DNA of 64,000 nt, taken from contig NZ_CP095390.1 in the NCBI RefSeq assembly GCF_023008585.1, forward strand, positions 2,790,001-2,854,000, read 5' to 3'. The position numbers and the translations under genes were made by a program. The stretch is from Natribaculum breve. GTDB taxonomy: Archaea > Halobacteriota > Halobacteria > Halobacteriales > Natrialbaceae. Within the stretch, counting starts at the first letter, position 1. Every line of letters starts with the position of its first letter. The notes under the pieces are model-generated. The model was not told the origin of the DNA. It saw only the letters and a program-made list of their open reading frames with translations, and searched no databases. This document shows positions 33,668 through 46,699 of this stretch, one piece after another.

Positions 33668-34537
33668 TTATCCGCGAACGGGCATGTACGCAAGCGCAGC
33701 CAACACGACGATCGTCGACACGGCGATGGCGATCACCCACCAGAGGCCCCTGATGCGCTCGTTGAAGTACGTGATCTCCTCCTGCTGTGCCTCGAAGCTC
33801 TCGACGTCGCCCGTGAGATACACGGTCCCTTCTTCCGGGAAGTCGACGCCGAACTCCTGTTGACCGATTCTCGCCACCTCACCGTCGGTGAGGTCGTAGG
33901 TCGTCGACTCCTCACCCACGTACTCGATGGTCACCGTATCGCTCGAGATGTCGGTGATATTACCCTCGATTATCTGCCCGGCGTCGCTGTCGTTGTATGC
34001 GATCGTGTCGCCGAGTTCGTAGGTCTGCGTCTCGAGTTCATCGAACTCGAGGAGCGGAACGAGCACCTCGTCGCCACCCTCGGAGACGACGACGTACTGT
34101 TCGCCGTCACGTTCGACCGTCTCGTACTCGTCTTCGCTGAAGCTCTCGATGAGCACGAACGAACTCACGCTGTCGTTCCCGCCGTCGGACTCGTTCCCGC
34201 CGTCGGACTCGTTCCCGCCGTCGGACTCGTTTCCAGCCTGGGCCATCACGTCGTATTCCGTGCCATCCTCGAGTTCGACCGTGTCGCCGTCGCTCCACTC
34301 CGTCTGGAGGATCGCCGACTCGTTGACGTACTCGATCGAGCCCGAATCAGCCCCGACGTCCGTCGCGTTGTACGTCCGATCGTTCAACTGAAACTCCTGC
34401 CCCGGTTCCAGTTGATAGTCGGCGTCTGACGGATCGACCGTCACTTCGGGGGACTCCGCTGCGCCGATGACTCCGTAGGCGCCCACAGCAACCACCGCGA
34501 AGAGGGCGATGTAAAGCAGCCCTGCTCGGAATTGCAT
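33668..34537 (-). CDS. Membrane-anchored extracytoplasmic protein with NESDGG repeats
   Basis: 289 residues from ATG 34537. An N-terminal signal-like helix (GLLYIALFAVVAVGAYGVIG), a long acidic beta-rich outside domain, and a C-terminal helix (WWVIAIAVSTIVVLAALAYM) with a short basic tail are present. Near residue 95-112 the six-residue unit NESDGG occurs three times (18-nt DNA repeats around 34185-34235), with several possible N-glycosylation sequons (N-x-S/T). The TATA-like GTTATAC about 25 nt upstream supports this start. Function is unknown. Confidence 0.8.
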   Translation of the reverse strand: MQFRAGLLYIALFAVVAVGAYGVIGAAESPEVTVDPSDADYQLEPGQEFQLNDRTYNATDVGADSGSIEYVNESAILQTEWSDGDTVELEDGTEYDVMAQAGNESDGGNESDGGNESDGGNDSVSSFVLIESFSEDEYETVERDGEQYVVVSEGGDEVLVPLLEFDELETQTYELGDTIAYNDSDAGQIIEGNITDISSDTVTIEYVGEESTTYDLTDGEVARIGQQEFGVDFPEEGTVYLTGDVESFEAQQEEITYFNERIRGLWWVIAIAVSTIVVLAALAYMPVRG

Positions 34538-34997
34538 GTGTGAGGCGTGGTTCGCCCGTCGTATAACGGTTACTAAGTTCTCGAGAGAGAGAAACACACC
34601 AACAGCAGCGCACCAGATCGGACTCGAGTTCGCCATCTCGAGTTCGACCGAACCGGCACGGGTACGACGACCGTCCCATTCGAAGCGGAGTGTTTAGATT
34701 CGCGTGCGCGAAACGAGAATCGATTCTTCTGAAAGACCGTCCGTCGACGAATTTGTTTCGAAACAATCTCATCGATCGATGTTCAGAGAAGGCCAGGGGC
34801 TCGAGTTAAAACAGTGTTTTATATAGTACAAGGGATGAGACGAGGTTGATTTCGGGGTATGGCCGTATCTCAAGCCGATATACGGGTCAATCCGAGAGCG
34901 CGCCACTACTGGTACGGGGGCGGCGGATGACTGTGGTGGCGGCCATCCACACGACGAGAGAACAGAACGACCTCTGGTCGACAGTACTACTCGACAG
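34538..34997. other. Intergenic region between divergent genes, no gene seen
   Basis: 460 bases hold the promoter of the minus-strand membrane protein (TATA-like near 34561-34567) and the upstream region of the SWIM gene. It contains AT-richer stretches such as TTTTATATAGTA near 34815. No convincing frame, RNA gene or repeat was recognised. Confidence 0.5.
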
Positions 34998-35383
34998 ATG
35001 ACCATCGACGAAAAGACCATCCGAAGTCTGTGTACCGACTCCGTGCTCGAGCGGGGTCAGAAGTACCGCAACGAGGGACGCATTCAGCGAATCGAACGGT
35101 TCGACGACGTCGTCACCGCTGTCGTGCAGGGATCGTCTCGATACGACGTGACCGTCGAACGGAGAGAGAAGACTATCGACGCCCGATGTACGTGTCCCTA
35201 CGATGGCACTGGCGAGTGCAAACATGTCGTCGCAGTGTTGCTGGACGTCGCCGCCGACCCGCCCCGAGACGAGAGCGGACGTGTGGAGTCAGTACTCCAA
35301 ACCGTCTCGGCCGGCGACCTTCGGGCATTCCTACGCGACGTATTCGCCGAACATCCGGATCTCCGTGATCAGTTCCTCGCACG

Positions 35384-36960
35384 GTAGTTGGATAGCGATT
35401 TGCCGTCAGACCGATTTCGTAGCAGTCTCATGAATGGTCTCTCAATAGTGAACCAAGTGTGTCGCTGGGGATTGGCGGATCGCCGGAATCGATAGATTCC
35501 GCGATCCGCACCGAGAACAGTACGTATCTCCGCCAGCAACTTGTCGTCCAAAAGCTTGAGAACCGTCTTCTCCGTCGCCAACTCGCTGCACAGCAACAGC
35601 AGATAGAGGTACTTGAGACTCGCCTCAAGCGGTACGAAAACCCAAACACACCACCCAGTAAGCAGGGTGGTGCGGCTGGATCACCTGGCAGCGACGACAG
35701 AGACAAGGAAGAGAACGAAGACCAAGGGGACGACGCTGGCGGCGACGCTGACGCCGCCAGCGACTCCTCTCCAGGACGTGACGAAGGTCACGAAGGAACA
35801 ACTCGACCGCCTCCGGAACCAGAAGAGACTATTCGAGTCGATCAGGGATATTGCCCAGACTGTGAGCAAATCCTCTCTAACCCGGACAGCTACATCTCAC
35901 GGACGATTATCGACATACCTCTCCCTATTCCAACCACTGTCGTCGAGTACGAACTCGGCAAACACCGCTGTTCCTGTGGAAACGAAGTCGTTGCTGAACA
36001 TCCTGACTGCCCGGAAACCGGGCGGTTTGGGCCAAATATCATGGCCCAAACCGCCCTCGGTAGGTTCCATCAGCGACTTCCAAACCGTAAACAGGCGGAG
36101 CTGTTTGACTGGGAGCTCGATACACCCATCTCTCATCGGACGATCTACAACCTGACCAAGCGGGTCGCAGACCGGCTGCGACCCGCGTATGACGATGTCA
36201 AAGCCCGTATTCAGGAAAGTGACGTCGTCTACTGCGATGAAACGGGATTTCCTGTTGACGGAGAGCAACACTGGGCGTGGACGTTCGTTACTGACGAAGA
36301 AGTGCTGTTCTGGGTTGATGAGAGTCGTGGAAGCCAGGTGTTAGAGGACGTCCTCGGCGAGGAATTCGCCGAGGACTCGACGCTCAGCTGTGACGGTTGG
36401 TCAGCGTATCCGAGCTATCACACGAAGCTCCAGCGGTGCTGGGCACATCTGTTGCGAGAGGCGGAGTACGTTGCTGAACGGTACGAGGAAGCAGAGAGGT
36501 TGTCTGCGGAGTTACACGCTCTCCACGACGATTTAACGGCGTTCGACGAGGAGGATCCGTCCGCCTCCGCCCGCGAGCAAAAGCGGGCGGAGGCGTCGTT
36601 ACATCTGGAAGGGCTGATCAGGGAAGACTACGAGGCACAGGAGGTCAAGAAGCTGATCGAGAAGATCAGGAACGGGTTAGGGCACTGGCTGACGTTCGTT
36701 ACAGAGCCAGACGTCGATTCGACGAATAATCGCGCAGAGCGCGCTCTGCGCGAGCAAGTTGTGCTGCGGAAGATGTTCCGGACCCTCCGCTCAGCCGAAG
36801 GGGTCCAGATTCACGAGACGATCACGACCATGTTAGCCACGTGGAAACGGCGAGGACTAGATCCGCCCGAACAGCTCCAGTCCATCCTCGGTGGGAAAGA
36901 ACTCAGTTCAGGATGAGAGGTATCACTGACCGGTGAATCCTGGTCACGCTATCCAACTAC
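35384..36960 (+). mobile_element. IS66-family element, copy 2 (intact)
   Basis: 1577 bp with the same inverted ends as copy 1 (GTAGTTGGATAGCG and CGCTATCCAACTAC). Flanking 8-bp duplications CTCGCACG occur at 35376-35383 and 36961-36968. It carries one uninterrupted transposase gene in the direction of the interrupted SWIM gene. Perfect target duplications and high identity to copy 1 point to recent movement within this genome. Confidence 0.95.
35459..36916 (+). CDS. IS66-family transposase (intact)
   Basis: 485 residues from GTG 35459. An N-terminal coiled-coil-like region (LRRQLAAQQQQIEVLETRLK) is followed by an acidic Gly/Asp linker and a zinc-binding section with CPDCEQI and CSCGNEV. The catalytic domain has Asp in YCDETGFPVDGEQHWAW, Asp in LSCDGWSAY and Glu in NNRAERALREQVV, the IS66 DDE residues. 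There are no accessory tnpA/tnpB genes, as in single-gene IS66 relatives. It is complete and probably active, and could also mobilise copy 1. Confidence 0.93.
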   Translation: MSLGIGGSPESIDSAIRTENSTYLRQQLVVQKLENRLLRRQLAAQQQQIEVLETRLKRYENPNTPPSKQGGAAGSPGSDDRDKEENEDQGDDAGGDADAASDSSPGRDEGHEGTTRPPPEPEETIRVDQGYCPDCEQILSNPDSYISRTIIDIPLPIPTTVVEYELGKHRCSCGNEVVAEHPDCPETGRFGPNIMAQTALGRFHQRLPNRKQAELFDWELDTPISHRTIYNLTKRVADRLRPAYDDVKARIQESDVVYCDETGFPVDGEQHWAWTFVTDEEVLFWVDESRGSQVLEDVLGEEFAEDSTLSCDGWSAYPSYHTKLQRCWAHLLREAEYVAERYEEAERLSAELHALHDDLTAFDEEDPSASAREQKRAEASLHLEGLIREDYEAQEVKKLIEKIRNGLGHWLTFVTEPDVDSTNNRAERALREQVVLRKMFRTLRSAEGVQIHETITTMLATWKRRGLDPPEQLQSILGGKELSSG

Positions 36961-37384
36961 CTCGCACGCTTTGGCGACACCGGCAAATCTGTCGAAGAGT
37001 ATCGTGCCGAAATCGAGCAACTGTTCGACCAGCACACACGGGACTATCCGGTCGTCACCGACGCCATCGACTTCTCGCATTTCTTCGAGTTGGCTGTACA
37101 GTACCACGAGCGCGAGCGCTACCTGGACGCCGCGACCGTCTATCGCGCGCTGTTCGAGGAAATCCACGACAACCAAGTCCGCATCGACGCCGCGTACGAC
37201 CACTACGCCAAAGCCTTGCAGTCTGCCCTCGACGGATACGTCGAGTGCGTGCTCGCGGCCGATCCTGACCAATACGAGTTCGAGAAGTACGTCGGCGCGC
37301 TAGAGGACCAGGCGGCGTCGGAGCATCCAGCTAACACCGAGCAGTTCTACCGAGCGATCGACGACCTCGAAGAGCGACGATGAC

Positions 37385-37768
37385 GGTCGAGTCCCACCCG
37401 GGAAAAGATTCGATCACTCTGTACCGAACGACTCAAACGCCCGTGAGCGCCTCGATGCGAAACACGAGCGCAACCGTGAGCAGCGCATCCGAGGTATCAA
37501 GCGCTGGGTCAGATACATCAAATCCGATCCCCTCGAGACGTGGGAACCACAGCAGAACGCAGTCGTCGACGACCAGCTCGGTGCAGCCCAAAGCGTCCAG
37601 ACTTCGACTTCTCATACTATCGGACGTAACTGTGTGAAGATTCTCGCCACCCCGGGACGGCGAGAATCTTTCACGACTTACGTCCGGCAGTATCACCAGC
37701 AGCACGTGAAAGACGTAGCAGCGGAGATTCTCGAAGTGAGCGACGAGTCCGACGCCGATTCGAAGTAG
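37385..37768 (+). pseudogene. Remnant of a small helical protein gene with MITE inserted in frame
   Basis: A frame with no visible start reads RFDHSVPNDSNARERLDAKH, then RGIKRWVRYIKSDPLETWEP and QQNAVVDDQLGAAQ. This segment resembles the core of a small haloarchaeal protein I have seen but cannot name. The 78-bp MITE (37615-37692) lies inside the frame, which stays open through it and ends VSDESDADSK at TAG 37766-37768. The first codons are lost or shifted relative to ATG 37380. It directly follows the SWIM gene. Confidence 0.45.
37615..37692. repeat. 78-bp palindromic MITE, copy 1
   Basis: Terminal inverted repeats are TACTATCGGACGTAA and the reverse of TTACGTCCGGCAGTA. The inner stem AGATTCTCGCC / GGCGAGAATCT surrounds a 10-nt loop. 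TCA is present on both sides (37612-37614 and 37693-37695), fitting a 3-bp TNA target duplication as made by some IS5-type transposases. The sequence is identical over all 78 bases to copy 2 at 61888-61965. There is no coding capacity, so it depends on a transposase elsewhere. Confidence 0.8.
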
Positions 37769-37870
37769 ACGGTCTCCTCTCGGGAGATTCATCTCAGAAA
37801 TCACACGTAGTCTCTCGAAATGAGAGGAGTTGCCAAGACGTGGTCGTCTTGGGCTTTAGGGTAATGTAAG

Positions 37871-37946
37871 AGCCAAGGGCCGGATTTGAACCGGCGGTGG
37901 GCGGCTCTGCAGGCCGCTGCGTTAGGCCGGACTCTGCCACCTTGGC
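37871..37946 (-). tRNA. tRNA-Cys (anticodon GCA)
   Basis: On the minus strand GCCAAGG pairs with CCTTGGC. The anticodon stem GCGGC/GCCGC encloses the loop CTGCAGA with anticodon GCA, and the T arm carries GTTCAAAT. It lies at the distal end of the rRNA operon, the usual haloarchaeal place. A TATA-like CTTAAACG (37972-37978) about 26 nt upstream, and a terminator-like hairpin after 5S, suggest its own transcription. Confidence 0.95.
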
Positions 37947-38006
37947 GCATTTCACCGTAGTCACTGCTGTCGTTTAAGCGTAGCGGTACGACGTTATACG
38001 TCGTCC

Positions 38007-38050
38007 GCAAATACAGAAAACCCCACACAGCGTCGCCACTGTGTGGGGTT
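38007..38050 (-). terminator. Strong hairpin with T-run after 5S rRNA
   Basis: On the minus strand the 12-bp stem AACCCCACACAG/CTGTGTGGGGTT (38019-38030 and 38039-38050) has an 8-nt loop and is followed by TTTTCTGTATTT. It lies between 5S rRNA and tRNA-Cys, immediately before the tRNA-Cys promoter. It could end rRNA transcription or be a processing stem. Confidence 0.6.
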
Positions 38051-38097
38051 AGTGATGACGACCACGGCCAGCGACCGCTGGCCGCAGCCAGTATGAA

Positions 38098-38221
38098 TGG
38101 TCGGCGGCGAATCGGAGTTCCCAGAGGGTCGCCCACTCCAGTACTGGCCGATACGCAGGCGAGCTTATCTTCCGTGTTCGGGATGGGTACGGGAGGTACC
38201 TCGCCGCTGTGGCCGCCGTAA
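38098..38221 (-). rRNA. 5S ribosomal RNA
   Basis: On the minus strand it begins near TTACGGCGGCCACAGCGGCG and contains the conserved CCCGTACCCATCCCGAACAC. It ends around CGATTCGCCGCCGACC, which pairs with the 5' end. The length of about 122-124 nt is normal. The ends are approximate to a few bases. Confidence 0.92.
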
Positions 38222-38333
38222 CGCCGATCGACGGAATCGAACCGCCGTCAACACCAGGATCGGTGATCTGACCGTCTGTACGTGTAGTCCAGTTAGCGCC
38301 TGGACCCGTTCGCGGGTCCTGTGATCCATGCGA

Positions 38334-41251
<2,918 letters not shown>

Positions 41252-41260
41252 TCGTCGGAT

Positions 41261-41310
41261 CATAGTGACCCGGGAACGGGTCCAGTGGACGCCTGGACTA
41301 CACGTACACA
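41261..41310 (-). other. 23S rRNA processing stem (5' half; partner at 38283-38330)
   Basis: The sequence preceding 23S contains GTAGTCCAGGCGTCCACTGG and CCCGTTCCCGGGTC when read on the minus strand. The sequence after 23S (38283-38330, plus-strand reading GTAGTCCAGTTAGCGCCTGG and ACCCGTTCGCGGGTC) is its complement in the precursor. Such long stems with bulge-helix-bulge sites are cut by the archaeal splicing endonuclease to free 23S rRNA. The exact cut sites were not resolved. Confidence 0.7.
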
Positions 41311-41459
41311 CGGTCTCATTTGCACCACCAGTAGACGGCTGGCGTGCATCAACCCTTCCCAGCCACGTTTACACGGGCTGGTGCATCGGTTTCAGTTGGG
41401 ATCAGATCGTTGCGCCGTCCCCCACTTAAGGGGCACGGTTCCCGATCGTCACCCAGTGA

Positions 41460-41531
41460 TGGACCCACAGGGATTCGAACCCTGGGCATCCTCCTTGCAA
41501 AGGAGGCACTCTACCACTGAGCTATGGGCCC
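41460..41531 (-). tRNA. tRNA-Ala (anticodon TGC)
   Basis: On the minus strand GGGCCCA pairs with TGGGTCC (one G-T pair) and the discriminator is A. The anticodon arm CCTCC-TTTGCAA-GGAGG gives TGC. The T arm is GGGTTCGAATCCC. It sits in the 16S-23S spacer, as in other euryarchaeal rRNA operons. Confidence 0.96.
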
Positions 41532-41673
41532 ACCCTCGTCGGGCCGAGATCGGCTCGACGAGGAGCATGTGTTAGCCTCGACAGTTCAAAGGTGCCCGGT
41601 CGGCCACTCGCTGGAGTGGCGACCGAACGCGGACCGCTGGTGGGCCACCCACGTCGGGGTGGTCCCGGTCTGT

Positions 41674-43146
<1,473 letters not shown>

Positions 43147-43535
43147 GCTATTCCCTGGCGGAGCCAGGGAGGTTTGGCGGTGAATGTAGGTACACACTCA
43201 CACTATGGGTCCACGTTCGGCGACTCCAAATCGGATGACCGATCGGGCGTCACCGAACTGTCGAGGCTAACATCAGATCCCATCTGTACGGCGGACCGCA
43301 GGGGTGGGGTCCTCATCTTCTGCGTACTCATTCGTAACCGGTGGTCACTACTTAAGGCCTACGAACCAACTCTTCAAAGGTAGTGAGTGTCACTCGTATT
43401 CGAGGGGACGTATCTTCACTTTTCAACCCTGCGATAGGACGAGGGCCTTCCTCGAGATATCGTTTAAACCACTACCGACGGCGGGTTTCACAGGTCAGAG
43501 AGGAGCGAGTTACTACGGAGACGATCCGTCGGCGA
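43147..43535 (-). promoter_or_regulatory. rRNA operon leader and promoters
   Basis: 389 bases upstream of 16S hold no protein gene. On the minus strand two TATA-like elements are visible: CTTAAGTAG (about 43346-43354) and GTTTAAAC (about 43462-43469). Haloarchaeal rRNA operons often have tandem promoters, so both may be used. A 16S leader hairpin lies at 43151-43173. Transcript starts were not determined. Confidence 0.55.
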
Positions 43536-44333
43536 TCAATCGACGTCGATTCGCGTGAACCACGTTGCACTGGCGACGAGGAGAGCGGCTGCCATCGCGA
43601 GCAAGACGCCCGCCGAGACGGGATCGTACGTTCCCTCGAGTAAGATCTCGTTCGGGTCGTAGTACCGCATCGGCGCGATCGCGCCCACGACTTCGTAGTC
43701 GGTGTCGGCGAGCAGCGACTCGAGTAAGAACAGTCCGAAGGTGGCACCGAGTGCGACCCGCTGTGCGATCGACGTCCGGTCGAAGACGACGGACGCGAGG
43801 AGGCCGATTCCGGCGCAGGCAAAGAGGTAGGGGATCGACAGCAGGTGGACGACGAGCAGGTCCACAGTCGAGAGCGACTCGTCGATCAGTTCCGCGCCGA
43901 CGAGGACGACGATCGGCGTCAGGACGTTGACGAGGACGATCGGGACTGCGAGTGCAGCGAACTTCTCGCCGACGACGCGCGCACGAGAGATGGGAAGGGA
44001 AAGCAGGATCTCCATGCGGCCGCGTTCGACGTCGTCGGCGACGGTGCTCGCCGCGCTGTAGGCGACGTACAGTCCGAGCAGGATCACCCAGCCGAACGTG
44101 TAGAGTTCGACGGCGAGAAAGCCCTCGAGCGACGCCATCGTCCGAATGCCCATCACCTGCAACATGGGCTCGGGGTAGGCCCGGAGCAGTTCGTCCATGT
44201 TCATCGAGTCGCGAAACGAGGGGTAGACCCAGATCACGAGCGCCGCGAGTGTCGCGAGACCGATCGAGAGGTAGACGCCGCCTTTCACCCTGGTTTGGCC
44301 CTCGTATCGCGAGAGTTCAAACATCGTCACCAC
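43536..44333 (-). CDS. ABC-2 type exporter permease
   Basis: 265 residues with six predicted helices. VADDVERGRMEILLSLPISR is the coupling-helix segment common in ABC-2 permeases, here between helices 2 and 3. It ends WFTRIDVD. It overlaps the 3' end of the ATPase gene by 17 nt, so both form one exporter. Substrates of such pairs range from drugs to lipids or sugars and cannot be told. The stop is about 390 nt upstream of 16S, inside the rRNA promoter side. Confidence 0.88.
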   Translation of the reverse strand: MVTMFELSRYEGQTRVKGGVYLSIGLATLAALVIWVYPSFRDSMNMDELLRAYPEPMLQVMGIRTMASLEGFLAVELYTFGWVILLGLYVAYSAASTVADDVERGRMEILLSLPISRARVVGEKFAALAVPIVLVNVLTPIVVLVGAELIDESLSTVDLLVVHLLSIPYLFACAGIGLLASVVFDRTSIAQRVALGATFGLFLLESLLADTDYEVVGAIAPMRYYDPNEILLEGTYDPVSAGVLLAMAAALLVASATWFTRIDVD

Positions 44334-45222
44334 CGCCGTAAAAGCGCATGAAGACGTCCTCGAGCGGGGCCTCCTCGATCGAGAGGTCGAGCAGGACGTA
44401 CGACCGGAGTCGCTCGAGTAAGACGTTGACGTCGCCGGTGAACGTGAACGTACACTCGGCGACGCCGTTCTCGTCGCGTTCGGTCGTCTCGAGGTCGTAG
44501 ACGCCCTCGAACTCGAGGACCTCCCGCGGGATGGGGTCGGAAGCGTGCAGGCGGACGACTTTGCCGCTGCGGTCGAGGAGGGTGTCGACGGGTTCGACGG
44601 TGACGAGTCGGCCGTCGCGGATGATGCCGACGCGATCGCAGAGCCGACGGACTTCGCTCAGGACGTGCGAGGAGAAAAAGACCGTCACGCCGCGGTCGCG
44701 TTCGTCCCGGAGGAACTCGGCGAAGCGCTGTTTCATCAGCGGGTCGAGTCCGTTCGTCGGTTCGTCGAGGATCACGAGATCGGGGTCGTGCATGAACGTC
44801 GTCACGAGCCCGAGCTTCTGGACGTTCCCCTGTGAGTACTCGCGGACCTGTCGGTCGAGCGGCGGGTCGAACAACTCGAGCAGTTCCTCGCTGCGCTCGT
44901 CGCCTTTGAGTTCCGCGTGTAACTCGAGGATCTCCCGGCCCGTCGCCGACTCGTCGAACGCCGGGTCGTCGGGGAGGTAGCCGAGCCGGCGTTTGGCCTC
45001 GATGAGCGCTCGCTCGTCGGTGATCTCGTAGCCGAGCACCCGTGCCGTCCCGGCCGTCGGCGAGAGAAAGCCAAGCAGCGTGCGGATCGTCGTCGTCTTC
45101 CCCGCACCGTTCGGGCCGAGGTAGCCGAAGATCTCGCCTTCCTCGACCGTAAACGAGAGGTCGTCGTTGGCCAGCACCTCGCCGTAGTCTTTCGTGAGCC
45201 CCTCGAGTTCGATGACGGCCAT
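44317..45222 (-). CDS. ABC-2 exporter ATPase
   Basis: 301 residues. Walker A GPNGAGKTT is at residues 36-44. The signature region is degenerate, YSQGNVQKLGL in place of LSGGQ. Walker B is DLVILDEPTNGLDP, and the switch His is in FFSSHVLSEV. A C-terminal domain of about 80 residues follows, as in drug or antibiotic exporter ATPases. It is the first gene of the pair with the permease at 43536-44333. Confidence 0.92.
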   Translation of the reverse strand: MAVIELEGLTKDYGEVLANDDLSFTVEEGEIFGYLGPNGAGKTTTIRTLLGFLSPTAGTARVLGYEITDERALIEAKRRLGYLPDDPAFDESATGREILELHAELKGDERSEELLELFDPPLDRQVREYSQGNVQKLGLVTTFMHDPDLVILDEPTNGLDPLMKQRFAEFLRDERDRGVTVFFSSHVLSEVRRLCDRVGIIRDGRLVTVEPVDTLLDRSGKVVRLHASDPIPREVLEFEGVYDLETTERDENGVAECTFTFTGDVNVLLERLRSYVLLDLSIEEAPLEDVFMRFYGGGDDV

Positions 45223-45294
45223 ACCGTCGACTAGGCAGGAGGGGTATATGGACCTGCTGGCGGTCTGACTCGTCTCGCGTCCGTCCCGTCGCCG

Positions 45295-46164
45295 TCACAC
45301 ACGTCCGACGGTCACGTAGAACGGTACGACTTCCGTCCGGCGGTACTCGCCGTCGCGCATCTGGTCGACGACGGTTCGCCCCATCTCGCGCCACGCGTTT
45401 CTGAGATCGTCGTACTCTTCTGCAGAGAGGTCGCTCTCGAGCATCGTCGCCCGGTCGCCGGCCAGTCCGGCCCCCGTCGCCTTTCGCCGCGCGGCGGCGA
45501 GGGCGTGTTCGTCGTACGGCGGGGCGATCGTCCGGTCGTGGTCGTACCGTCGCGTCTCGAGGACGTCGACGCCGGCGTCCGCGAACGCGTCTCGCGTCTC
45601 CGCACCGAGGGTGACGTCGGTCTCGACACCCTCGAGGTAGGCCCGACGGGCCCGCCGTTCGAGTCTCGCCTCCGCCGGGACGCTCGAGTCGACCCGGACC
45701 GCGCCGTTGTCGGGTTCGACGGCGGCCACGAGGTCGCTCGAGACGCGGGCGAACTCGTCGACGGCGGCGGCGGGGTCGGGGAGGTTGATCAACAGCGCCT
45801 GACAGACGACCAGATCGAAGGCGTCGTCCGGAAACGGCAACCGCAACGCGTCGCCAGCGACGACCGGGACGTGTTCGCGGGCGCGCTCGAGCAGTCCCAC
45901 GTCGGCGTCACAGCCGACGACCTCGCCCGGACACTCGGCGGCGAGGACGCGGCTCAACTCGCCGGTGCCACAGCCGACGTCGAGGACTCGCTCGCGGTCT
46001 CGTAGCTCGAGCGGGGACAGAGCGTCCCGAGAGTCGGCCCACATCCCCTCGCGGGTCCAGGACAGGTAGTCGGCGGAGAATTCGCGCACGCGAGCGGGTT
46101 GGGACGTCTCGAGTAAAAACGGGTCGATTCCGGGTCGCTGCTCGAGCGGATCGATGGTAATCAC
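45295..46164 (-). CDS. Class I SAM-dependent methyltransferase
   Basis: 289 residues. The SAM-binding motif I is VLDVGCGTGELSRVLAAE. Later VVAGDALRLPFPDDAFDLVV matches motifs II-III of UbiE-like enzymes. The start GTG at 46164 lies inside the TATA-like palindrome used by the divergent gene at 46195, so the true start or promoter may be further in. The methyl acceptor is unknown. Confidence 0.85.
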   Translation of the reverse strand: MITIDPLEQRPGIDPFLLETSQPARVREFSADYLSWTREGMWADSRDALSPLELRDRERVLDVGCGTGELSRVLAAECPGEVVGCDADVGLLERAREHVPVVAGDALRLPFPDDAFDLVVCQALLINLPDPAAAVDEFARVSSDLVAAVEPDNGAVRVDSSVPAEARLERRARRAYLEGVETDVTLGAETRDAFADAGVDVLETRRYDHDRTIAPPYDEHALAAARRKATGAGLAGDRATMLESDLSAEEYDDLRNAWREMGRTVVDQMRDGEYRRTEVVPFYVTVGRV

Positions 46165-46194
46165 TTAAGTGTGAAACGGCCGCTGTACGGAGCT

Positions 46195-46473
46195 ATGACA
46201 CAAACTGTCGACGACCTCCGGAACGAGATCCGACAGGCCGTCGGACGATACGAACGCATCGAGTCGACGGCCTTCACGAAAGAGGCCCTGACTGCGATCT
46301 GTGACGCCGTCGATTACGACGTCGACGCGGACGATCGTCCCTCGAAACCGCAGATGCGTGCGGGTATCCTCTGGAAAATCGGCGTCATCGACGAGGACGA
46401 TCCGGCCAGTGCCGAGCGTCCGTTCCGGAAGGCAGAACTCGAGTCGATCGCAGCCGCGCTCGAAGACGAGTAG
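46195..46473 (+). CDS. Conserved haloarchaeal protein, unknown function (92 aa)
   Basis: From ATG 46195 the protein reads MTQTVDDLRNEIRQAVGRYE and ends KAELESIAAALEDE. It is acidic and probably helical, with TAICDAVDYDVDADDRPSKP in the middle. A TATA-like ACTTAAGTG (46163-46171) is about 25 nt upstream, so the mRNA is leaderless; the in-frame start at 46171 is rejected. No domain was recognised. Confidence 0.75.
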   Translation: MTQTVDDLRNEIRQAVGRYERIESTAFTKEALTAICDAVDYDVDADDRPSKPQMRAGILWKIGVIDEDDPASAERPFRKAELESIAAALEDE

Positions 46474-46699
46474 CGAACGTATCGTCGTTGGCGGTCGATA
46501 TAGAAGGCGCGTGTCCCGTACGGGATACCCTGCCTGGGCGACGACGGCTCTTTCCGGTCTCCGTCAGCCGCCCGCGCGGTCGCCGCGACGTCGCGTACGC
46601 GCTCGCGACCATCGTACTCGGCAACGGTCGCCATCCGCTGTCGCCAGCGGCGACCGACTCGAGGCTCGATCGAGGACGTCCTGACTGGCGTCCGGTATC

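Larger units (their letters stand above)
34998..37383 (+). pseudogene. SWIM zinc-finger protein gene interrupted by IS66 copy 2
   Basis: The 5' part (34998-35383) encodes MTIDEKTIRSLCTDSVLERG and the SWIM zinc-binding motif CTCPYDGTGECKHVVAVLL (CxC...CxH). After IS66 copy 2, the frame resumes at 36969 with FGDTGKSVEEYRAEIEQLF and runs to TGA 37381-37383. Removing the IS and one copy of the 8-bp duplication CTCGCACG joins the parts in frame (QFLA-RFGDTG), giving about 265 residues. SWIM domains bind DNA or proteins. The truncated product retains the zinc motif but loses the helical C-terminal part. Confidence 0.88.

Noticed and set aside
34185..34235. Short tandem repeats considered as a CRISPR array
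   Set aside because: The units are in-frame 18-nt coding repeats without spacers. No CRISPR array or cas gene was seen in the window.
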